In this document: positions 1 to 8,274 of the stretch, piece after piece
Numbering within the stretch: the first letter of the stretch is position 1
How the letters are laid out: each line of letters begins with the position of its first letter
From: Bacillota bacterium
Lineage (GTDB): Bacteria; Bacillota; Clostridia; Acetivibrionales; DSM-1351
Length of the DNA: 46,403 bases
Direction: 5' to 3'
Assembly: GCA_023426005.1 (NCBI GenBank)
Contig: JAFABO010000234.1
Location: 1-46,403 of the forward strand
Position numbers and translations under genes: made by a program
The notes under the pieces: model-generated
What the model was told of the DNA's origin: nothing
The model's database searches: none
The model's input: the letters and a program-made list of their open reading frames with translations, nothing else

Positions 1-59
1 TCAAAAGGTATTATGTCCGATTTGTTATATACATTGGTGACCCTGTCTAATTTATTCAT
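1..59 (-). CDS. N-terminal start of an unidentified gene (partial)
   Basis: An ATG on the minus strand opens a frame that runs off the left edge, so only about 19 residues are visible, beginning MNKLDRVTNVYNKSD. A GAGGTCGGG-like ribosome binding site overlaps the stop of the upstream DUF4474 gene, so the two are probably co-transcribed. Too little is visible to name a family. Confidence 0.45.
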   Translation of the reverse strand, partial: MNKLDRVTNVYNKSDIIPF

Positions 60-70
60 ATTACCCGACC

Positions 71-1114
71 TCACTTGGGGAGCTGATTGCCATCAACTTC
101 AATATTCAAATAGTCCTTTATTTTGTCAAAGACGCTGAATATTGAAGCTGTCTTACCTATCTTGAACAGCTCGGTATATAATTCAGGTGAACCCTCTTTA
201 ACAGCCAGGACCTTATCCTTCATACTGGTGTAACCCTTCGTAAGGGTCTGATATACATCGCAATTTCTTTTGAGCTGCGCAAGCATCATTTTATCTGTAG
301 CTGCCGATCTTGTGTAGGGTTGCCTGGAATGCGGCTTGTCATAAAAGAGCGCGACGGTGTTTTTTCTGACTTCATATTCATCTTCTTTATAGCCGGCCCT
401 CTGAAGAGCCTTTAGGAATGCATCTCTCATTCCGCGGGTCTTTAAGGTTATATAGACATCCATGGACAGTTCAGACGGCTCTGAATATTCACCCAGTTTG
501 AATGCTGTCAGCCACCAGTGCCTGCCCTTTCTGTTAAACAGCTCTTCGCCGTTCTTATAAAGCACAAAGCCCATATTAAGTCTGTCTTCATTGCTGGCAC
601 AGGTATAGAAGGTGCCGTCAAACACACCGGGAATATTCAGGTCGGGCCATTCGCTGGAATATACTCCGAGTTCACAGCCTGTGGTCATGCCATATTGACC
701 CTTCCAGAACTCTATAAGCCAGCGCCTTCCGGCATAGGAAAAACGTATTGGCTCACTGTCAATAATCATCCCCAGAGGGGCGGCTGCTTCATCATAAAGT
801 CTGCAGTAGCCCATGCTTCTCTGCCATGCGTACATCGTTGAAAAGAATAAATCGTTTGTTTGATTATAGGCATATCCGGCAGTACTTATCACTTCATCAA
901 AAGTACCGCCTCCTTCACCATCTCTTTGTTCTGATAAGTCTTTTTTTACAGCCAGGTAATATCTCCTTTCAGCCAATCTGTAAGAAAGCCGGGAAGATAT
1001 ATATTCATATAATATAGGAACTGACAATATTACTGCAAAAATTACAATCAGAAAAATTGAAAACCAGAGGTTAAAACTTATAACATCGCTGGTTAGCAAC
1101 GGAATATTTAACAT
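71..1114 (-). CDS. DUF4474 domain membrane-anchored protein
   Basis: This 347-residue protein starts with one hydrophobic segment (about residues 14-36), which should anchor it in the membrane. The rest is soluble and has the aromatic-rich pattern EFWKGQYGMTTGCELGVYSS (about residues 136-155), which I recognise as the DUF4474 signature of clostridial proteins of unknown function. The ATG has a good ribosome binding site (GGGGTGAG). The C-terminal third is basic and helical. It is followed within 12 bases by another start on the same strand, so it is probably the first gene of an operon leaving the window. The family assignment is from memory of the motif. No catalytic residues can be named and no function is known. 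Confidence 0.7.
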   Translation of the reverse strand: MLNIPLLTSDVISFNLWFSIFLIVIFAVILSVPILYEYISSRLSYRLAERRYYLAVKKDLSEQRDGEGGGTFDEVISTAGYAYNQTNDLFFSTMYAWQRSMGYCRLYDEAAAPLGMIIDSEPIRFSYAGRRWLIEFWKGQYGMTTGCELGVYSSEWPDLNIPGVFDGTFYTCASNEDRLNMGFVLYKNGEELFNRKGRHWWLTAFKLGEYSEPSELSMDVYITLKTRGMRDAFLKALQRAGYKEDEYEVRKNTVALFYDKPHSRQPYTRSAATDKMMLAQLKRNCDVYQTLTKGYTSMKDKVLAVKEGSPELYTELFKIGKTASIFSVFDKIKDYLNIEVDGNQLPK

Positions 1115-1376
1115 TATAACTCACCCCAAATTTATTGTTGATACATAATATTCAAATCTGAAGAGTTATGTTAAACTTGTTAGGATAAGATTTAAAAGTT
1201 TTACAAAATTATTAGGTGTATTTAATAATGTATTGCCGATTGGGCTGTCTGAAAAGGAATATATGGGCAGAAGTCAGGCGGCCAGAAATGTCAGGTATTG
1301 CTTTGCTAAATTAACATTGGATAAAAAGTTATATAAAGTTATATATAAATTTATTACCGTTTACTGAGGTAGCTAT

Positions 1377-1958
1377 ATGTCCAGAAACACTGTAAAAAAT
1401 GCAGCTAAAGCTGCAGCTCCAAATCATATGGTACGGGCAATACCAAATTGCCTGTCCATAACAAGGATAGTACTCTCCTTATGCCTTATTGCAGTTCAGC
1501 CGCTCAGTATCACTTTTTATATAATATATGTTTTTTGTGGAGTAAGTGATATTCTGGATGGATTTATTGCCAGAAAAATAGGAGCTTCCAGCCCGATTGG
1601 GGCAAGGCTGGACTCAGCAGCAGATTTGATAATGGTGGGGATTTTGTTTTTCAAGCTGTATCCAATTATAAGACTTCCTGCTCAAATAGTTATTTGGATT
1701 CTATTGATTTTTATAATCAGAATTATTTCAATAACAATAGTGTTTTTTAAGTACAAATCTTTTGCGATTCTCCATACCTATTCCAATAAGTTCACAGGAC
1801 TGATTTTATTTTTAATTCCGATTTTTCTTTTAAACTATTCTTCGGACTGGTGGATGTATGTAATATGCGGTATCGCAAACCTGTCGGCGGTTGAGGAGCT
1901 GCTGATCCATCTGACTTCAAAAGAATTGCAGCCCGACAGGAAATGCATATTTTTATGA
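1377..1958 (+). CDS. CDP-alcohol phosphatidyltransferase family protein
   Basis: A 193-residue integral membrane enzyme with about five or six hydrophobic helices. It carries the family's catalytic motif D-G-x2-A-R-x8-G-x3-D-x3-D: DILDGFIARKIG begins near residue 58 and GARLDSAAD follows. The aspartates bind the metal and activate the alcohol acceptor that displaces CMP from a CDP-activated lipid. The length fits PgsA-like enzymes or small relatives; the acceptor (glycerol-3-phosphate, inositol phosphate or other) cannot be told from the sequence. It appears monocistronic and ends at a strong bidirectional terminator shared with the convergent gene. The start is the ATG after a TGAGGT site. 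Confidence 0.85.
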   Translation: MSRNTVKNAAKAAAPNHMVRAIPNCLSITRIVLSLCLIAVQPLSITFYIIYVFCGVSDILDGFIARKIGASSPIGARLDSAADLIMVGILFFKLYPIIRLPAQIVIWILLIFIIRIISITIVFFKYKSFAILHTYSNKFTGLILFLIPIFLLNYSSDWWMYVICGIANLSAVEELLIHLTSKELQPDRKCIFL

Positions 1959-1993
1959 CCTTTTTTAAAAAAAGGTGCGGTAACTTCAAAATT

Positions 1994-2025
1994 GAAAATA
2001 GGCAGCCGGCAGGCTGCCTATTTTC
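1994..2025. terminator. Bidirectional intrinsic terminator
   Basis: A perfect 14-bp stem (arms 1994-2007 and 2012-2025, loop GGCA), flanked by A-rich and T-rich stem ends, lies between two convergent genes and can serve both. Confidence 0.85.
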
Positions 2026-2028
2026 CGG

Positions 2029-2448
2029 TTACTGGATAAAATAACTATAGTTTTTGCCTGAATTATTATCCCAGTTATTCGAGCTGTCTTTGAAGGCAAC
2101 ACTTATCCGGCTTCCAATCCGGGCCGGGATAGATAATTCATAAGATTGGCGGTTGGTACTATTCATAGGGTAAGTTGAGGTATTCTGTGCGTTATTGCCA
2201 TCAACGGTATTTACTACTGCAAATACTTCGGCAGCTCCGCTTTTCGCCAGCTGTCCGTCGTAAGCCAGCCTGACGCTGTCCCCAAAGGTTGTGAATATTA
2301 CACCTTTGGAATAATTCTCGTCTGAGACTTTATTCGAAAGCTCGACGTTAAAACTTTCAGATCCGCATTCGTTACAGCCGGATGAAGCCAAATCCGTATA
2401 TACCAGGGATTTGTCGTCTTTTGCATCAATAGCTCCTGATTGACCCAT
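2029..2448 (-). CDS. Stand-alone carbohydrate-binding (CBM25/CBM53-like) protein
   Basis: About 139 residues. The C-terminal 80 residues resemble starch-binding modules of CBM25/CBM53, with the ending WDNNSGKNYSYFIQ, which matches the family's typical WDNN-x-G-x-NY close and includes the ligand-binding Trp. The N-terminus is polar, has a CNEC pair (SSGCNECGSES) and no signal peptide. The protein should therefore stay in the cytosol unless exported by another route, which is odd for such a module. The second ATG is chosen (spacing 7 from GGAGG); the first ATG lies only one base from it. It could bind glycogen or storage polysaccharide; that is inference. Confidence 0.65.
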   Translation of the reverse strand: MGQSGAIDAKDDKSLVYTDLASSGCNECGSESFNVELSNKVSDENYSKGVIFTTFGDSVRLAYDGQLAKSGAAEVFAVVNTVDGNNAQNTSTYPMNSTNRQSYELSIPARIGSRISVAFKDSSNNWDNNSGKNYSYFIQ

Positions 2449-2576
2449 TTTCATACCTCCCCAAAACTATATTTTTAAACCCATTATAGTTTTTACAGGC
2501 TATTGAAAATTATCCCGAACGAATGTTGAATTCCGGTGAATTTCTTATATATTTTTAACGGTTTTGAAACAAGATG

Positions 2577-2616
2577 CTAAAGAAACCCCATACGTCGTAA
2601 GGCGTATGGGGTTTCT
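2577..2616 (-). terminator. Terminator of tRNA-Lys
   Basis: A 14-bp perfect stem (arms 2581-2594 and 2603-2616) follows the tRNA 3' end on the minus strand and leads into a T-rich stretch. Confidence 0.8.
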
Positions 2617-2619
2617 GGT

Positions 2620-2695
2620 TGGTGCGCCATCAGGGATTCGAACCCGGGACACCCTGATTAAGAGTCAGGTGCTCTACCAACTGAGCTAATGGCGC
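2620..2695 (-). tRNA. tRNA-Lys (anticodon CUU)
   Basis: A 76-nt cloverleaf on the minus strand. The acceptor stem begins GCGCCAT and pairs with ATGGCGC, followed by A and an encoded CCA. The T-arm has GGTTCGAATC, and the anticodon loop reads CTCTTAA with anticodon CTT, which reads AAG lysine codons. Confidence 0.96.
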
Positions 2696-2742
2696 ATTTG
2701 CGGAAACAAATTATGCCGCTGCCATTTAAAAGCAGCTTATTC

Positions 2743-2771
2743 ATTATATGAACTATTTTATAACTTGTCAA
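2743..2771 (-). promoter_or_regulatory. Consensus promoter of tRNA-Lys
   Basis: On the minus strand, TTGACA (2766-2771) and TATAAT (2743-2748) are separated by 17 bases. This is a perfect sigma-A consensus about 47 bases upstream of the tRNA. Confidence 0.85.
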
Positions 2772-2887
2772 TACCATATTAAATTTTCCCAATTGAGTTT
2801 TGAATTAAGGCTCAATATATATTTTATATTGATACTATACTTCTTACTAATTGTTACTGATACATGCATTATAAAATTTTGACATAA

Positions 2888-2916
2888 TTGACAATATCAG
2901 TGCTGTGTGCTAAACT
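2888..2916 (+). promoter_or_regulatory. Probable promoter of the RiPP cluster, with a long leader
   Basis: TTGACA (2888-2893), a 17-base spacer, then TAAACT (2911-2916) form a good sigma-A promoter facing the cluster. A second TTGACA lies at 2879-2884. The first start codon is about 225 bases downstream, so the mRNA would have a long AU-rich untranslated leader (2920-3145) in which I recognise no known riboswitch. Confidence 0.6.
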
Positions 2917-3145
2917 GGTATTTATAAAATAAATGTAAGTTATGTAAAAAAGTGTATATTTTATAATTTATAAAATGAAGCAGTTATATACATATTATTT
3001 AAGAAAATAAATTTCCCGGTAATCACCATTTATTGAGGATTCGTAAAGGAAAGCAGAGCTTTGTTATTTTTTTAACTAATATATCAGCAATATTTCTTCC
3101 GGTACTATTAGTTAAATATTATTAAAAAGAAATATGGGGGTAGCT

Positions 3146-3445
3146 ATGAAGAAAAGAACAATTATCGGTACGGTAATATGTATTTTAACAATGGTAATTT
3201 TCCTGATATTTTACAGACAGTTGCCGGATCAGGTACCAATTCATTTCGACAGCAGCGGAAATGTGAATTCTTCCTGGCCTAAACAAGCAGTGGTATTTGG
3301 GTTACCGGTTGTATTTGTACTGCTGAATATTATAGTCAGCTTTACTCTTCAGAAAAAGGAAGAAAAGCGTGAATTCATGTATTACATAGTACCAGCTATA
3401 GCAATTGTTACGACGGTTGTGGTTTTAATTCTGGGGTTAAGGTAA
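3146..3445 (+). CDS. DUF1648 (SdpI-type) membrane protein, candidate immunity protein
   Basis: A 99-residue membrane protein with three hydrophobic helices and the DUF1648 motif LPDQVPIHFDSSGNVN after helix 1. This domain forms the N-terminal part of SdpI, the Bacillus immunity protein for the SdpC toxin, and occurs alone in many small Firmicute proteins. The ATG at 3146 is chosen because GGGGG lies five bases upstream; an ATG 12 bases earlier lacks a site. It is the first gene of the peptide cluster and ends two bases before the ABC ATPase. A frameshifted relative sits at the other end of the cluster. Immunity is inferred from family and position. Confidence 0.75.
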   Translation: MKKRTIIGTVICILTMVIFLIFYRQLPDQVPIHFDSSGNVNSSWPKQAVVFGLPVVFVLLNIIVSFTLQKKEEKREFMYYIVPAIAIVTTVVVLILGLR

Positions 3446-3447
3446 TT

Positions 3448-4179
3448 ATGCTAGAAATAGACAACTTATCAAAGAAATATTCAAATGGTAAACTTGCTGT
3501 TGACCGTTTGAGTATGACAGTTGAGAACGGCGATGTCTACGGTTTTATTGGGAAAAACGGAGCGGGGAAAACAACGACGTTAAAATCCTGTTTTGGTATG
3601 ATTCCTGTGGATTCGGGAGATATTCTGCTCAATGGCATATCAGTGCTGAAGGAGCCTTTGAGATGTAAAAAAGAAATGGCTTTTGTTCCTGATTCACCTT
3701 GTTTGGAAGAATATATGACGGGAATCCAATATCTGAATTTTATATTTGATATATATGAAGTTCCTCAGAAGGAGAGGTTTGAAAGAGTAGATTATTATGC
3801 ATCGGAATTCTATTTGAAAGAGCATTTGGGGAATTTGATTTCTTCCTACTCACATGGGATGAAACAAAAACTTGCTTTGATATCCGCGTTTATTCATGAA
3901 CCTCAATTGCTCGTTCTTGATGAACCTTTTGTAGGCTTGGACCCGCAAGCTTTCATAACATTGAAACAAGAAATGAAAAGATTGTGTGAAAACGGAGGTT
4001 CAGTATTGTTTTCAAGCCATATATTGGATGTGGTCGAAAAAGTCTGCAATAAGCTCTCCATTATTAAAAATGGAAAGCTGGTATGTGGAGGGGATACAAA
4101 GGATATTATAGGAAATAAAAATCTTGAAGAAGTTTTTGTAGAGGTGTGTGAATATGAAAATAATTGCGATACTGGTTAG
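3448..4179 (+). CDS. ABC transporter ATP-binding protein
   Basis: A 243-residue ATPase with Walker A GKNGAGKTT (about residues 35-43), a signature segment with the degenerate form SYSHGMKQKL, and Walker B LLVLDEPFVGLDP. The YSHGM variant is typical of ABC-2-type export or bacteriocin-resistance ATPases. It should energise the 532-residue permease encoded immediately downstream, whose start lies inside the end of this gene (26-base overlap, translational coupling). Its place ahead of the peptide-modifying enzymes suggests export of, or resistance to, the peptide product. Confidence 0.9.
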   Translation: MLEIDNLSKKYSNGKLAVDRLSMTVENGDVYGFIGKNGAGKTTTLKSCFGMIPVDSGDILLNGISVLKEPLRCKKEMAFVPDSPCLEEYMTGIQYLNFIFDIYEVPQKERFERVDYYASEFYLKEHLGNLISSYSHGMKQKLALISAFIHEPQLLVLDEPFVGLDPQAFITLKQEMKRLCENGGSVLFSSHILDVVEKVCNKLSIIKNGKLVCGGDTKDIIGNKNLEEVFVEVCEYENNCDTG

Positions 4180-5749
4180 GAATTATTTTTTACAATTCAC
4201 AAAATATAACCAATACAAATATGGAAATAAAAAAGACAGGCAAAAACTTTTGCTTCAATATTTTATTATCACAGCGGCAATAACAGGACTTGGGGGATAT
4301 TGGATTTACTCGGTATGTTCGGCACTTTCAGGATTTCAGAAAGATGATCAGGTTTTTGGCTATATACTTGCTCCCTTAGGGGGAGTTGTTGTTCTTATGG
4401 CTTTTATTTCATCGGTACTGAAAGGGACGGGTATATTGTATCTTGAAAATAATTTGGACGCATTGTTTTCGATGCCCGTAAAGACCCATTCCATAGTAAT
4501 TGCCAGGTTAAGTGTTATTTACATATATAATGCTGCTGTAAGTATGATACTTTTGTTTCCGCCATGCCTTTACTATGCAATGGTAAAAGAGGTTTCGGTA
4601 CCGGCTTATCTAATTGGGATTTTAAGTATCTTGCTATTACCGGTTGTTCCCATAAATATCGGAGTTTTAGCCGGTCTTTTGTTATATAGAGCAGGTAAGA
4701 ATATACGTGCTGAGAAAAAAAGATATGGCGCCATAATAGGCCCAGGGCTTTTATTTTTAATCATCGGTTTGATTATATGGGCAGCTGTCAGGTCAGATAT
4801 TGCGGGCAATATACTGAAATTGTTGCAAAACTGGTTATTTGAAATTGCAGAGAGCATAAATACCCGCATACGCCCCCTGAATGTTTTTCTATATGATTTA
4901 TCCATTTGCCTGGTATGCCTGATATTTTTCTATGTAATTATCAAATCATATAAAAAACAGTGCTATGCCCTGATGCAAAATATTAGAAAGTCTGCAGCCT
5001 TCAGTATTAAGAATCTGAAAGGACACAGCAATCTATATACCCTGGTTATAAGAGAGAGAAAAAGGTATTTTTCAATTCCCGTATACATAATGAATACTAT
5101 GCTTGGGGTTGTTTTAGTTTTAATATATCTTATTGCAGCGGTGGTGTACAAGAGTGATCTCCTGCTTTTTTTCAATAAATTAGGTCAATATTTTGGAATA
5201 GAACACTCCACAGGGGTATTTAATATTTCATTTATTACAATATTGATAACAATTACCAATGTATGTTATGCGTCAGTTTCCATAGAAGGAAAAGGCCATG
5301 AAATAATAAAGTCATATCCCATTAAAGGAACGGATTTTTTTAAAGCGAAGCTTTTATTTCATTTGTCCTTGACTGTACCTGTAATTATAGTTGCTAATAC
5401 TGTTTTGGCAATAGTGCTAAAAATAAAAATGGCCGAGACTTTACTCGGTTTTCTGCTCCCTGTTTCATTTTCATATTTTGTAGGTTTGCTGGGATGCTTA
5501 ATAAATATTTATTTTCCTGATTTTGAATGGAGTAATGTTACATATATAGTTAAGCAAAGCGCTTCAGCTATAATAAGCAACTTATCAGGAATTGGTATTG
5601 TATGCGGCAGTTTCTTTATATTGTTCAAGTATTTCAGCAGCAATATGCTGAATTCGGTTTGTGTACTTGCAGCAGTGATGATTTTGACAGATGTGGCATT
5701 CTCAATCTTTTTTTTCAAGAACACGGAAAAACTTTTTAAAGGACTATAG
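4154..5749 (+). CDS. Large ABC exporter permease (ABC-2-like)
   Basis: About 531 residues with many predicted membrane helices in two groups (about residues 35-240 and 305-530), separated by a basic loop around 270-300. The size and arrangement match the 'putative ABC exporter' permeases paired with a separate ATPase; the fine assignment is uncertain. The ATG at 4154 has GAGG nine bases upstream; a GTG two codons earlier is an alternative. It is translationally coupled to the preceding ATPase. The first helix is preceded by a Lys-rich segment. Confidence 0.82.
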   Translation: MKIIAILVRNYFLQFTKYNQYKYGNKKDRQKLLLQYFIITAAITGLGGYWIYSVCSALSGFQKDDQVFGYILAPLGGVVVLMAFISSVLKGTGILYLENNLDALFSMPVKTHSIVIARLSVIYIYNAAVSMILLFPPCLYYAMVKEVSVPAYLIGILSILLLPVVPINIGVLAGLLLYRAGKNIRAEKKRYGAIIGPGLLFLIIGLIIWAAVRSDIAGNILKLLQNWLFEIAESINTRIRPLNVFLYDLSICLVCLIFFYVIIKSYKKQCYALMQNIRKSAAFSIKNLKGHSNLYTLVIRERKRYFSIPVYIMNTMLGVVLVLIYLIAAVVYKSDLLLFFNKLGQYFGIEHSTGVFNISFITILITITNVCYASVSIEGKGHEIIKSYPIKGTDFFKAKLLFHLSLTVPVIIVANTVLAIVLKIKMAETLLGFLLPVSFSYFVGLLGCLINIYFPDFEWSNVTYIVKQSASAIISNLSGIGIVCGSFFILFKYFSSNMLNSVCVLAAVMILTDVAFSIFFFKNTEKLFKGL

Positions 5750-5769
5750 TACGGTGCGAGGTGCATAAA

Positions 5770-6597
5770 GTGAAGCGGAATTTAAATAGACCAATCGTAA
5801 TTCATTGGTGTATGAATGATTATAATAAACCGGGGCAAATCCCTAAAGGTGTTATTGCATGTAAGATACGACAGGCGGAACCCGTAAAGGTACGTTTTAT
5901 CAATCCGAGATCACAGGAGGATTGGAGAATAATCGGAACCTTTGCGAATGAAAGCAGTGACATTAAAGAGATTCAGATAGAATATGACTTTTCAGAATAT
6001 GATATTGAACATTGCCTTGATATTGATATAGAAAAAAAGCTTGTTTTGTTGGGAAAATTCAGCGGAATTCCTGGTTTGGATAATGGGACAAGCCGTAGGC
6101 TTTACAGCATGATAAAAAAACATGATGACTTTAAAGTAATTGTATATATATCGCATAAGAATATAGCCCAAAGTGTTTGTTTTATTCAAAGTATATATTA
6201 TGAGTCAAAACAAGGTGAATTTATAATAAAACCTGATAAGAGCATAAAAAATCAGTTGACGGATATAGATATTCTTCATGATGCCATCTCTCAAATAGCT
6301 GATATATACAATTTATTTCCGGATATTAAATTATCTGTATACGATGAAGAAAAGATTATAAGGGATATTATCCGGCTGCCCTATTATATGTACGGAAATT
6401 TGTATATCACCGGTGATGGAAATATAAGCATGTATAGCTTTATGCCGGACTACAATTACAGCTTGTCGGATCCGCAAGTCACTTTGGCGGAGGCATGGAG
6501 AAATTTATATCATGAACATGGAAAATGTGATTTGGAAAAAATCCTGGAATACCCCAGGTACTGGTTTAAATATTCTAATAGGGAAGAGATAAAATGA
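5770..6597 (+). CDS. Radical-SAM-like maturation protein lacking the Fe-S cysteine motif
   Basis: About 275 residues with no family I can name with certainty. Near the N-terminus, IVIHWCMNDYNKPGQIPK lines up by spacing with the NIMWDMTNRCNLHCMHC cluster motif of the SPASM enzyme encoded further down, but the three cysteines are replaced. The C-terminus (GNLYITGDGNISMYSFMPDY, then LAEAWRNLY) resembles the end of SPASM/PqqE-like proteins, where G-D-V-x-P-C is followed by L-x-E-I-W. I read it as a catalytically dead radical-SAM fold, perhaps a substrate scaffold. The GTG at 5770 has GAGG eight bases upstream; a GTG at 5761 is the alternative. It overlaps the next gene by four bases. Confidence 0.55.
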   Translation: MKRNLNRPIVIHWCMNDYNKPGQIPKGVIACKIRQAEPVKVRFINPRSQEDWRIIGTFANESSDIKEIQIEYDFSEYDIEHCLDIDIEKKLVLLGKFSGIPGLDNGTSRRLYSMIKKHDDFKVIVYISHKNIAQSVCFIQSIYYESKQGEFIIKPDKSIKNQLTDIDILHDAISQIADIYNLFPDIKLSVYDEEKIIRDIIRLPYYMYGNLYITGDGNISMYSFMPDYNYSLSDPQVTLAEAWRNLYHEHGKCDLEKILEYPRYWFKYSNREEIK

Positions 6598-6809
6598 GAT
6601 TTAAATTAACATCTGTATTTGAACTGTTCAATCAGAAAAATGAGTATTACCTGATAAATAAAAAACTGGACACTATTATACAAATAAATGAGTCCCTTTA
6701 TAAAGTGCTGAGTAATGCAGAACAAGGAACAGAGCTTGCCTGTGATGAAATGAGTTTGAATACACTGAATATTTTACTTTATAACCGGGTACTGGAGGCG
6801 ATTATTTGA
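6594..6809 (+). CDS. Small RRE/PqqD-like leader-recognition protein
   Basis: A 71-residue protein. The pattern FELFNQKNEYYLINKKLDTIIQINESLYKVL is split here as FELFNQKNEYYLIN, a polar turn, then IIQINESLYKVL. It resembles the strand-strand-helix start of PqqD-like RiPP recognition elements and the N-termini of peptide-modifying radical SAM enzymes. The start ATG overlaps the stop of the gene before, and the stop overlaps the TTG start of the B12 radical SAM gene, so all three are translationally coupled. It probably binds the leader for its neighbours. The family call is by pattern only. Confidence 0.45.
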   Translation: MRFKLTSVFELFNQKNEYYLINKKLDTIIQINESLYKVLSNAEQGTELACDEMSLNTLNILLYNRVLEAII

Positions 6810-8122
6810 AAGTTGTCTTGGTTAATACTGATTTTACATATGCAGCTGATATTAAAGTGAAAGTGCAGCCCTTAACAATGTATACGATAGCGGGGATAAT
6901 CAGCCCGTACGTTGAAGAGGTCAAAGTTATCGAACCCATGAAGTACAGGCTGCAGAACGCTCAGGAAAAGTTTATTTCCATTCTGATATCTGAAGCCCGG
7001 GATTCTGATCTAATCGCTTTCACCGTCAATTCTTTTTCCTGGTTTGAAATATCAAATATTTGTAAAAGGGTTAAAGAAACTCTTGGAAATAAAAAAATTG
7101 TTGTCGGTGGTATACATGTATCATTTTTCTATAAAGAAATTCTCGCAAAGAATCCGCAGATAGATTTTGCCCTGGTAGGGGAAGCGGAGAAGTCATTTCC
7201 AAGGCTTATTCAATATTTAAACGGACAGATTGGGATTGAACAGGTTCCGAATTTAAAGTATTTAAACAATAGCCAGGTTATTTCAAATAATAATGCGCCT
7301 CTGGTGGATTTTAGAAGTGAGAGAATTCCATTACCGAGATATGATCTGCTGGAAAAACATTTTTTTGACAGATTGACATTTGAGGCTTCCCGCGGTTGTA
7401 TGGGAAACTGTAAATTCTGCTCGGTTTTGCACAAGCGCAGCTGGAGAAACTACGGTGAAGAAGAAGTCCTTACGAGGATCGGAGAATTTAAGAAGCATTT
7501 GGATGAAAAATGCAAGAACAGAGATTTTATTTTTACCGATGATTGTTTTACCACTGATTCAACCTGGGCGAAGCAAGTACTGCAAGGAATGCTGGATTTA
7601 GGTTTCCAGAGCTATAATACGCTGATTGAGGCCAGAGCAAAAAATTTATGGGATGAGAGTTTACTTGAGGTTATCGGCAGCTATGATAACCTGCATATTC
7701 AGATTGGCATAGAGAGTGGTTACGATGAGGGGCTCTCGCAAATCAATAAAGAGATAAGGGTTGCTGATATCATAAAGACCATGTCTTTGCTGGAAAAATA
7801 CAAAATCTGCAAAAACGTTTTTACCTCATTTATCATCGGATTTCCATGGGAAACAAAAAAAGAATGTATGAAAACAATTAAATTTGCTGCTTTTTTAAAC
7901 GACCGGTACGGGATCGAAGTAAATGTTGCATGGTGGATGCCCTTGCCGTCGGGTCTTTTTTTCAGTTATATCAGAGATAATGATATTTTTGATAAGGAGA
8001 ATTTTGCAATAGACTCAGAGCTTTTCAATTACTCGCATCCCAACATTAGTGCCGGTGATTTGTCGAGCATAAGTATATGTGATTTTTTGTATAAGAATAT
8101 GGGAATAACCTGGAGATTATAA
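6806..8122 (+). CDS. B12-binding radical SAM enzyme, probable peptide C-methyltransferase
   Basis: 438 residues. The N-terminal half (about 1-170) has the layout of a cobalamin-binding Rossmann domain, with VVGGIHVSFF near 99-108 and DFALVGEAEKSFPRL near 120-134. The radical SAM cluster motif is C198-x3-C202-x2-C205 (SRGCMGNCKFCSV). Enzymes of this class commonly transfer a methyl group from methylcobalamin to an unactivated carbon, as PoyB and PoyC do on polytheonamide. The TTG start has GGAGG seven bases upstream. No DxHxxG lower-ligand motif is obvious in the B12 domain, as in many class B members. A weak stem-loop (ACCTGGA/TCCAGGT) follows the gene. The peptide substrate is inferred from context. 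Confidence 0.85.
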   Translation: MKVVLVNTDFTYAADIKVKVQPLTMYTIAGIISPYVEEVKVIEPMKYRLQNAQEKFISILISEARDSDLIAFTVNSFSWFEISNICKRVKETLGNKKIVVGGIHVSFFYKEILAKNPQIDFALVGEAEKSFPRLIQYLNGQIGIEQVPNLKYLNNSQVISNNNAPLVDFRSERIPLPRYDLLEKHFFDRLTFEASRGCMGNCKFCSVLHKRSWRNYGEEEVLTRIGEFKKHLDEKCKNRDFIFTDDCFTTDSTWAKQVLQGMLDLGFQSYNTLIEARAKNLWDESLLEVIGSYDNLHIQIGIESGYDEGLSQINKEIRVADIIKTMSLLEKYKICKNVFTSFIIGFPWETKKECMKTIKFAAFLNDRYGIEVNVAWWMPLPSGLFFSYIRDNDIFDKENFAIDSELFNYSHPNISAGDLSSISICDFLYKNMGITWRL

Positions 8123-8274
8123 TGTACATACAAAATATTCTTTCCAGGTAATCATTTTGAAACTCATAAGCAATTGCGCGGGGTCATTTTAAACTGTGAT
8201 AACCGGTAGATACCGGACTAAATACATTGGCGGGATTATTAAAAAAAATGAGAGGCTATAAAGGAGGGACTTGC

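Noticed and set aside
2920..3145. Riboswitch in the RiPP cluster leader
   Set aside because: I could not match any known riboswitch core by eye; reported only as a long leader.
8203..8216. Palindrome CCGGTA-GA-TACCGG before the SPASM gene
   Set aside because: Single and short; the two-base loop rules out a hairpin, and no matching site is seen elsewhere, so an operator cannot be supported.
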